NCBI RefSeq assembly: GCF_963678635.1
Contig: NC_087065.1
Coordinates: 54,836,397-54,900,396, forward strand
Length of the DNA: 64,000 bases
Source of the DNA: Symsagittifera roscoffensis
Lineage: Eukaryota; Xenacoelomorpha; Acoela; Convolutidae
Reading direction: 5' to 3'
The position numbers were made by a program, and so were the translations under genes. Below, in pieces: positions 52,101-61,395 of the stretch (its first letter is position 1; every line of letters starts with the position of its first letter). The notes below the pieces were generated by a model. The model saw nothing but the letters and a program-made list of their open reading frames with translations, made no database searches and was not told where the DNA came from.

Positions 52101-54880
52101 ATGATTTTTCTTTCCGAACAAGATAGTATTTTTTTTCGCTTCTTTGCGTCCCTTGACTCTTTTTCACATTTCTTTTGGCGATGTTTTAAAAACTAAGTTC
52201 CTTACTTAGTTAAAAGTGTAGTGCTGGATCGAACAGCCAAAGTGTTAAGGTCGCGAAAAACGTGATCGACTTCTAATTTCGAAGGTGGATTTTACCTTTC
52301 AGATTTCTCATCAGACTCTGAAACTTATCTTTGGATCCAGTTTTCTCACTTTGTGTTATTTTCATCAAAAAATTGTCAATAGTTCTTTGTTTTTGAAATT
52401 CAAGAACTTTGAGGCTTCATACTTTTACTTGAAAATCGAAAATTGAAGGTTTTTCGAAAAACAAGTCAGCAATCTTTTTCTTTCCTTGCCTTCATTGACT
52501 CTTTTCCAACTGTCTGTCAGTCATGTTTCAGTTTTTCACGCTTGCCATTAGCAAGCGTTATCGAATAGGAAAAAAAGACTTTTTTCGGGTTAGCAACTAC
52601 TGAAACAAAATCAATTTCATGAAAGTTCAAATTTAATTACTGGTTGGATACTAGTTTTTACAGGGTAATTTCAGGGGTAATCGAAACTTTTACGGTTTTT
52701 TTCAAAGTTGGTTTTTTACCAACACATTTAGTGTCGTCTACCCAAAGATTGTCGGCTTTGTTTCTGCTTCCTAAGTTTTGCTCAGTTGGTAGCAGTTGCT
52801 AAATTGAATTTCAAATGTCTGGCTTGGCATTGTTGCCTAGAATTCCTGTTTGATAAATTTAGGTAATATGAAAATGTATGGTTTTTAAAGAGTAATGAAA
52901 GTAGTGAAGACCCTCATATAGGTCTTGCTGACTTTTAAAAAAAAATTTTAGGGTAAAGACTTAATTTATTGATGCACTTAGGTATAATGCTTTTTTTGAG
53001 TTCAATTGAAATTCATCTGCTGAAAGTGACATAAATAGCTTTTTGCAAATAGGAACGTGGAACATGGAATTTGCTTTTAAGATTTCCCAGCAGAATAAAA
53101 ACTTTACTTATCGATTCAGTTTTCTCAATTTGGTTTCATGTTATCAAAAAAGCGCCAGTCATAAATTGTTCTAGAAATTCAAAGAGATTAAAGGGCATCT
53201 ATATTTTTCTTTGAAATTCAACGGTTGAGATTTTTTCAAGAAAGTCAGGGTTTTTTTATGTTTTCTTGCGTTCATTACTCTTTTTGAATCTTCGATTGGC
53301 TATGTTATTTTTTGAGACGCTTTAGAAAACTTTATTAGTTTTTGCACAAATTCCTTCTACCGATTTTCAAAAAAGAATATCCATAAGAAGTCTGCTTACA
53401 TTCATGTGTGCCTGCATACTTTTCTGGTCTCTTGTTGCTTCAATTCTTGTCTGCAGCCTTCGAATAGGTCTGTGAGGGGAATCTTTGACCGATAATTTTG
53501 ATTCTCGTTGTCTCAAAAACTAACCTATCAAATCTGAAATTTTGGTTTCATTGAATAGAAGGGATATGAAAAGCTCCTCTCCTTAAGTGGTTGTGCGCAA
53601 TCTTTTTTACACAAATATTTATTTTACTCGTAATTGTCAAATGGATTCGATTTTTGATTTTTGTGATCGTTTTGGAATGTTTTTTTTCTAAACTTTCTCA
53701 AAAACGAACCCCCAAACCTGAGGTTGTAGGTTACATGAAGATAACCGGTTGTGGGAAGCTTCGCTGCATTAGCGACCTGTCACAATATTTTGTTCAAAAA
53801 ATTATTGTCCTGGGAAAAGTCAAATTTTTGATAGTTAGAGCGTTTTTCATTCTAAAATTCATGAGTTTTTCGAAATACTCTCCCATATTTTGGTTTCAAA
53901 CCAACGAACGGGTTGTTAGAAGCTCCCCTGCATGCGGTACTGCGCACAGATTTTATACTGGGTTAATGTATTCAATCGAAGTTACGGTGAATATCTTCTG
54001 CATAAGTGGGAACGTTCAATTTCTAAAGAGTTTTGAACGTAGTGAAAACTCTTATATAGATATTGCTGAATTTTTTTCAGGAAAGTCTTAAAAGTCTCTA
54101 ATAACTACAGATGGGCATTCATACATATTGATGCGTATATGAATGCGTTTTGGTATTTATGCACTTTTTTGAGTTCAATTCAAATTCATCTGCTGAAAGT
54201 GACGTTAATATCACTCTCCAAATACGATTAAAGGAACTCGGGCCAGAAAACATGAACGATTTCTAGTTTCGAAAGTGGAATTTAATTTTTAGATTTCCAG
54301 CGGAAAAAAAACTTTACCTGTAGATCCAGTTTTCTCAAGTTGGGATAATGTTATCAAAAAAATGCCAATCATACATCATTCTAGAAATTCAAAGAGCCTT
54401 CAGGGCACCTTTTTTCTTTGAAATTCGTTTTTTAAGATCTTTTTAACAAAGTCCCTGTTTTTTATGTTAACTTGCGTTCATTACTCTTTTCCAATCTACG
54501 ATTGGCATTTTTTAAACTAAAGGCTATAGTTCTCTGAAATGTCATCTTTCTGATTTGTTGATATTTTTATTCTCGATAATTATCGCGCCAATTTTGATAT
54601 CATGGTTTAATCGACACAACAGGTTGTTGGAAGCTCGCCTTTATAATTTGCTACGCCCAGTTTCTTAAGTGTTTAATCGAGCTACCCGATCTTGGGATTT
54701 TTCTCTGCTGTACTGGCCAATACCTCCCTTTAGCAGAAAAACGTTACGCGGATTTCGGAAAGTCAAGTTTTTGAATTTTTTCTGTTTTTTGTAGAAACTT
54801 TTCGAATTTTATTAAAAACTTCACTATCAAATCTGAGATGAATTTTTCGATCAAAAAAGCGGTTGTGCAAATTTATCGGT
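43130..54880 (+). repeat. 3.1-3.2-kb tandem array, about four units
   Basis: The anchor GGGTTAGCAACTACTGAAAC recurs at about 43145, 46261, 49409 and 52587, spacings of about 3116, 3148 and 3178 bp. The last two units are nearly identical and the first is the most diverged. Each unit contains the AATCTCGACTTCTGTCACAT block also present in both 1825-bp units, so the arrays share ancestry. Open frames of 76-166 codons recur with each unit but are broken in some and are not called genes. Confidence 0.9.
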
Positions 54881-56241
54881 TGTGCGGAAGTGGTTGCTCC
54901 TTAATTTTTCGTCCTGTATCACTATAATAAATTCAAAAATATCAAACATGTACCTCCAGCTTTGGCTGGGACCTAGGTATCCTTCATCGAGACATACGAA
55001 AATTTTGGTTCACCTGTTTTTTTCTTAACATTTTCCATTTTTCGACTTAGGCGTTTTAAGAATAATGAACGCAGTGAACACTCTGTATAGGTCTTGTTGA
55101 CTTTTTTTAAGGAAAAATATCTAATAACTACAGATTTGCATTCATACATATTCATGCGTTTATGAATGCACCTATGTATAATGCACTTTTTGAGTTCAAT
55201 TGAAATTCATCTGCTGAAAGTGACATATATAGCACTTTGCAGATAGGAACGTGGAAATGGGGCAAAAAACATGGAGCTTGCTTTTAAGATTTCCCAGCGG
55301 AATAAAAACTTTACTTATTGATCCAGTTTTCTCTAGTTGAGTTCATGTTATCAAAAAAAGCGCCAATTATAAGTTTTTCTAGAAATTCAAAATGCCAAAA
55401 TGGTATCTATTTTTTCCTGGAATGCGAAAGTTGAGATTTTTTTAAAGAAAGTCAGTGTTTTTTATGTTTACTTGCGTCCATACTCTTTTCCAATCTTCGA
55501 TTGGTTATGTTTTATGATTTTGTTGTAGCGCAAGTTGCGCGAAGCTGCGCTTCGTGTCTTTGTCTTAAATACTTTTTAACGAGAAAACTGAGGTTCCACA
55601 AATGATCATCAGATGAGCTGAGTAATATATCATATTAAAGTCCTTTCAGTCGTGATTTGGACATAAAAAATTTCAATGAAGTTTTCTCACGCCGAAAAAA
55701 AACGATTTGCGTTTTTTTGACATTTGGTCTAATTTCGAGCGAAAAAAGCAAGCGATCAGGCTTAATATATAAAAAGAGCCGTGACACTTATTCCAGCCCT
55801 GAAAATTTAGTTTTATTTCAGTAATGTAACTTTTCGAAGTTTTTTTCTGCGACATCGATTTTTTTATTGAATGTTTTTTTTTCTCATTTCTTGCAGAAAA
55901 CACTTATTCTAAATGTCCATTTAACTATGAATATTGTATACACTCAAATTTCAGATCCTTTCATCACACCACGAACAAAAAACGACACTAATGTGAAAAA
56001 GATTTTTTTTTTGTATGTGTTTTAAGATAATGTGCGGAACATGCTATGCTACTCGCACAGCAACCGGCTATACTGTTTAAGTTATAAATTTTGATATTTA
56101 GGATGATTTTTGAAAGTTTGCTTATACCTTCGGAGAGTTGTAGAGCGGTGCTATTTGAGAAACAATCAAATGTGATTCTTTTTTGCTGGGCTCTCATAGT
56201 TTGGTTAATTGAATTTTTAATCTGTTATTGCTTTGTTCAAG
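54881..56241 (+). other. End of the last tomosyn intron
   Basis: Contains one diverged interspersed-family copy (55270-55515), a GCGAAGC hairpin and AT-rich sequence up to the final exon. This intron is 16.7 kb, largely because of the tandem arrays. Confidence 0.6.
55539..55555. repeat. GCGAAGC-family hairpin
   Basis: GCGAAGC-TGC-GCTTCGT, preceded by GCAAGTT as in other copies. Confidence 0.6.
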
Positions 56242-56379
56242 GCGCTGGTCGAACGTGGAGAAAAACTTAATCAAGTAGAAGATGCAACTGCCCAAATGAG
56301 AGATAACGCCCAGCAATTCTCTCGCAACGCAGAAGGATTAGCAGACAAGTACAAGAACAAAAAGTGGTACCAAATATAG
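56242..56379 (+). CDS. STXBP5: Tomosyn last exon, R-SNARE-like C-terminus
   Basis: Encodes the final 45 residues: ALVERGEKLNQVEDATAQMR, then a helical part, ending KYKNKKWYQI and TAG. This is the VAMP-like coiled-coil motif with which tomosyn occupies the synaptobrevin position in SNARE complexes. The closing KKWYQ motif is diagnostic of the family. The acceptor is CTTTGTTCAAG, on a codon boundary with the linker exon. The position aligned with the zero-layer arginine (human LEERTAAM) is alanine here (VEDATAQM). Confidence 0.95.
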   Translation, partial: ALVERGEKLNQVEDATAQMRDNAQQFSRNAEGLADKYKNKKWYQI

Positions 56380-57002
56380 ATGGATGAAGAAAATAGTCAC
56401 ACAGGTGTATGGCCCGCGATATGTCCATAACCTTTGGCCGTACAAGCAAAGCCAGGATGTAGAATATATCAACTCTGATGGTATAGAGAGATGGTTATGT
56501 AGCTTACAATGAGTTTGAAACTCGAAAACTAAATTTAAATTATTTTTAGCCATTTTGGATATAATATTTCTGTTGTTTTGACATGTTATTGCGTTTTACA
56601 GTTATGAAAGCTGCTGTTCTATTCTAGATAGACCTGATTATTCTTTCGACGCTCGAGTTTACCGGATTCGAGTTTGTGTTGTAGATGCTAAAGTAGTTAA
56701 AGTTGGATGTTTCGGCTTTCTATATGGTGCCAATTGTATATATAATGCTGCACCAGGACATTTTATCAGCCAGCAATCGTCGACTGTTAAAACAGGGGAA
56801 AAAATATCTTAAAAATTGGGAGAGGACTGATTTTAAAATATGACTTTGTTTTAAAATATGAGCTATATGACTTAAAATCAATGCTTGTCCGAAAATCATC
56901 TCTTGCATCAAGAGAACTTGATTGTTTTCATCGTCGAACTATTAACAGTTGAATGTTGTCTTGCTTGATAATTAACTTTTAATTATTCATTTGACAATTA
57001 AA
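56380..57002 (+). other. Tomosyn 3' UTR, extent uncertain
   Basis: AT-rich sequence follows the stop codon. ATTAAA at 56997-57002 is the best poly(A) signal candidate; no AATAAA in a better context was found. Confidence 0.3.
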
Positions 57003-58177
57003 GTTTTTGCTATTTTATTTTAAACTATTTCATAATTCTGAATTTAATTTGCACCCACCCAACAACATTCCGCAGCTATGCCGAAAAACCACGATAGTTG
57101 ATGCCGGTCACAATTCCAATCTTCATAAATCTACTCTAATTGTGTGCTAAAATATGGATTGATCCTGATACATAATTCAATTGTATTTACTCTATCACTG
57201 GTTACACTTGCGAAATCAAGTGTCTTGCAATCGGGAGGTAGACTTTTTTCCCGCAAACACTTTTTTTTACATCTGAAGGTGAAATTGAAGTCTATTTCTT
57301 AGTGATACTTCGTGAGACTGCTTCATGCTTGGCTTAGAAGTTACGCGTTTGTCTCTGAAACCTTTGGTTTGAGCCGGATCTTTTTTTTTTTCAGTGTATG
57401 AGTTTATAAAAAAATTTTCATCGATGCAAGTTTTTTTGATGTATTCTTGTAATTTAATTTTTCACCCTGACTTCGTGTATTTTCGTTTTTTGTTTGGCTT
57501 AAAAGTTTCATTCGGCCCAAATGTTTTCGACTTATGTTTTATGGGCTTAGTTACCCTGATTTTAATTTCAGCTCACTGAGCGGCTTAGAGCGGCTGTTTT
57601 TTGGCTCAATGAATGCAATGTCGGCTTAGTGGACGCTCGTTAAAAAATAAATACTTATGTAATGCTGTTTATTTTGTTCCTTGACTATTTATTGGATTTT
57701 TTTTATTTCTCAAAAAAAAATTCGTTTTTTTTTTAAATTTGTCTCAATTTTTTTTTTCGCTAGCTTGCAGTGCTGTCCTTGCGTAGTATCGCAAGTGATG
57801 CGAAGCTCCGCTTCGTCTCTGTGTAAAAATATTAGTTTCATTTCCCAATTATGGATGTCAATAAATATAGATCATTTCTCCGTGTATACAATTTGAAAAA
57901 TGTCATAGTCTTAGATTTTTATTTTTTCATTGTCTTGTGCATTGCCGATGTAATTGCTGTTTCCGTGATCGTAACAGAAGAGCTGCAACGTAAAAATTAA
58001 TTTGGCACTTTTCAAAAGCTTAAATTGAATGTAATTCTAACTGCAGCTTGATGCTTTTTACACATGACGAAAAGGTGTTTAAAAATACGTGTGAGCTAAA
58101 AATTTAATATATGATTCTACCAGAAAATTTTAAAACTATTACATTGAAAGACTTGTATAGAGCTTCAGTATTTAACC
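57003..58177 (+). other. Intergenic sequence
   Basis: AT-rich with T-runs and one GCGAAGC hairpin (57800-57816). No gene was recognised. Confidence 0.5.
57800..57816. repeat. GCGAAGC-family hairpin
   Basis: GCGAAGC-TCC-GCTTCGT, flanked by CGCAAGTGAT and CTCTGTGTAAA, the fullest match to the copy at 3979. Confidence 0.65.
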
Positions 58178-58440
58178 ATGCAAAAATTGAGTAGTATTGA
58201 TGGAAGCCGAAAGAAATCTTTTTCAACTTATGTATCAACTGGCTACGAGAACACCTTTTATGTCTTCTCATACTCGTTCAATGTTCTGGAAGTTTTCTGC
58301 CAACAGTTTCACTGGAACATTTACGCCAACTATTTTCAAAATGTTTATTGGCGCATGATTCCCGCTGTCGACGATGACTCAACTATGCAATTCATCTGGA
58401 ACCAGGGTTGGCTCAACAAAGTGTTTCGAAAAGCAAATAG
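58178..58440 (+). CDS. Candidate exon of an unrecognised downstream gene
   Basis: An ATG-initiated open frame with protein-like composition (STGYENTFYVFSYSFNVLEV, then QQFHWNIYANYFQNVYW and MQFIWNQGWLNKVFRK) ends at a good donor AATAG|GTATCA. I recognise no domain. Joining this donor to the candidate exon at 58701 gives a stop at once, so either an exon lies between them or they are unrelated. Confidence 0.3.
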
Positions 58441-58700
58441 GTATCAATCCAAGAAAATAAACTGGCAATATTAGTTTTGTCCGCGGCGATTTGGTTAATT
58501 TTCCTGTTTTTGGCTATACACTTTGAATTAAGCTGAATCTTAAAACAGAGATTCTATAGTAATCAAAGATTGCTGATTTTAGCCCCTGGTAGATAGTTTT
58601 ACTGATATGCAGTGTTTCATGTGATGGCTACAGTTATCGAGTGGTTAATAATTTTCATATTTCTGTTTGAGTTGTTAAGCCAACCTTGACTCTTTCCAGA

Positions 58701-58881
58701 TGACAAGCTAGTGATTATATTCAAAGTTTTGCCAGAGAATAAAATAGTGAAAGGGATCAGAAATGATTTAGCTCTCAGCGAAGAAAACAAAATGTACTAC
58801 ATTGAGTTGGCGGGAGATGAGTTGCCGAAACTATATAGAGATGTTTTGCAGAAAGAAGGATGCAGGACTAGTTACTTTGAG
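58701..58881 (+). CDS. Second candidate exon downstream of tomosyn
   Basis: Flanked by CTCTTTCCAG and TTGAG|GTAAAT, it is open in the frame giving VIIFKVLPENKIVKGIRNDL, then YYIELAGDELPKLYRDVLQ. The composition is exon-like and both splice sites are good, but no family was recognised and the phase does not match the previous candidate. Confidence 0.3.
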
Positions 58882-61395
58882 GTAAATCCGAGAAATTCTA
58901 AAACAGGCATTTTCAAATAAATTAGTTCGTGTTCAAATCGATTTTTAAGAGCAAATGCCGCTGCTTGCTATCAGATCTGCGGCTCGAGGCCAAGCGAAAC
59001 CTCTACTTTTTTGCCAACATGACTTCCCTAATATGAAATTTTATTCCAGATTCATCTTTTACAGCCATTTTTGATCCAAGTTCTAATTTTTCTCACGGTG
59101 CAGCTAATTGAGCTTCACATTCGATTTCATTTTTAGATTTGGATCAATTGAGCAATCCCCCTCAATTCCTGCGTGAGGAGGGCGGTAGCTCGCTATGTAC
59201 TTAGGCATGATTTTGAATTGGTATGGTTTGAAATCATAAGCAGGGTTTTTTTTCCAAATGAAGGTTGGATACCAAATTTCAGCATAGCAAAACTCGAAAC
59301 ACCTTTCAGAGTGAAAAACATCACTGAAACTGAAACATACAAAGCCTTTTTTCGTTTCAAATGAAAAAATGCTATTGCGTACTTCATTGAGGTGCTGCAG
59401 AGAACATTTTTTTTAGTATTCAGACACAAAGTTGGAGCACCACCCCTGGTAATTTGATTTTCTCGAGGCAATGGTCGCCTAAACAAAAATTCGCATGAAA
59501 TTTAAAACGTTTGTTTTTTTTTTCTGGAAAATTTAATCGTCTTATTTTCTCGACAAGGAAAATTCGGCTTAATAAGTTTCGGTTTACGTGATTTTTTTTT
59601 CACACTGGGTTGCTATACTGAATTTTGGTGTTCCACATTCATTGGAAAACTTAACTTATGAAAAAACTTAAGTCGGTCAATTGGTTTTGCCTACGCTGAA
59701 CACATCAACTATCTGCTTGTGTTTGATAAGGTCTTTTGTAGCGTTTTTTTTGTTTTTGCTTTGGCCCATAGCTCAATTGATCATTACGGGGGGAGATTGC
59801 AGAATTGATCTTTTGATTTTGTTATTTCATTTCCGAAACTTCTCATAATACTTTTGTCACTGTTTTTTTATCTCATTTAATTGTCGTTCTCTTAACTCTC
59901 AGTTGAGGCTGGTGCAAATTTGTAGTTAGTCTTCTATATCTGCAATCAAAATCATCAAGTTGGAGATAATTTTTTGTTAATTGTTTTGTCGGAGTGAGGT
60001 TTTACCTGAAATTTTGATGGTCTAAATTCTGGTCTGTTCTCTTGAGTTTTTCAGTATCAGCGTGATTAAAAAATGATTTATAGGCTGTAATCTCTGATAA
60101 AACATTTTTAAAATGCGTTATGAGACTCAGTGATTGTAGTGAAGACTCTTGAATAGATGGTGACTTTTTTGTGTTCAAGAAAATGTCTCGATATTTGTTT
60201 ACACTGAAAATTGATGTTTCGCGGTTTGTTGTTTGATTTTTTTTTAAATTTAATCAACTTTTCTGATGAAAACAAAGATATTTCCACTATCCAACAGCAA
60301 AATGAAAAATGAAACAATTGAGCAAATGTGACTGACTTTTCCCAAAGGAATAAAAAATATATATGTTGATCCGGTTTTTTAAATGTGTGAATTTAATCAA
60401 AAAGTGTCACTCAAAATTAGTTCAAGAATATCAAAGTGCTTTCAGATCATATCTGTTTTTCTTGGAAGTTCGAAAGTTGAAATTCTTTCAAAAATCTGTG
60501 AGTTTTTTGTGTGCTTCCTTGCGTTCATTGACTCACTTTTGTTGGCTATTGGCTATACTAATGAAAAATAGATTTTGTTTCTTACTGTATATGAATAAAA
60601 TTAAAACTTTTATTTAAATCGAGTGGCTTCTTGTTTTTTTTTCAATTTTTTTAATATTAGTTTTTGATTCATTCTGGTTTAATTTTTTCATTGTGCTTCA
60701 AAATCAATTTAAATTAATTTGCGCAATAAATCAAGTTATTTTATTGATTCAAAAACTGATCGAGATAATTCATCAGCAATTCTCGTATCAGCATTTGTAA
60801 TTAATTGGAAAATCAACTCTTATTCGGCATTCAAACCGAAATTATTTTTTCTCCGTTTAGGCTGGCCTTTTCTCTGTTGATTTTTTTCAAGAGTGTATAA
60901 AATTCAGACTAGTTACCGTATTCTCCGAAAAATTATTTCAGATAAATGCTGGCACTTTTTCTCACTTTTCCGAATGCTCGGTGCCATCCGATATCATTCA
61001 TAAAATTTTTTTTCTTTTTTTAAAGAAATTTTGTTTCTCTTTAGCAAGAACAGTCACAAATGCAACATTTTTACAAAAAAAACTAGAGTTCATAGCGAGA
61101 AAAACCAGGGTCATAACTAATCAGTTTTCTGGTGAACGGAAAACAGTGTGTGAGAAAAGTCAAAAAACTAAAAATTCGAAACAAATTTTTCGATCGTTGT
61201 TTTACAACTGATTTATTAATGTTTTCCTTTTGCGTATTTTATGACGGTTTCTACTTTTAAACGTTGAAATTTATGGCAGTTCTTTATTCTTTGTTATTTC
61301 AGACTTGTAATTTCCGATAATTACGGTTAATTTGCGTATGATATGAATTGCTGTCAATCAGCAGCCAGCTACCCAAAACCGATCTACCTCAGAAC
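58882..61395 (+). other. Intergenic sequence up to the second LTR
   Basis: Contains one interspersed-family copy (60190-60560), which shows that the family is not confined to tomosyn introns. No gene was recognised. Confidence 0.5.
60190..60560 (+). repeat. Interspersed + strand family outside the gene
   Basis: Contains CCACTATCCAACAGCAAAA, TTTCCCAAAGGAATAAAAAA and CCTTGCGTTCATTGACTCA in the usual order and orientation. Confidence 0.55.

Noticed and set aside
47215-54091. 166-aa ORFs beginning MCAIFFTQIF
   Set aside because: They recur only because of the tandem array, and one unit has a stop splitting the frame, so the sequence is not maintained as coding.
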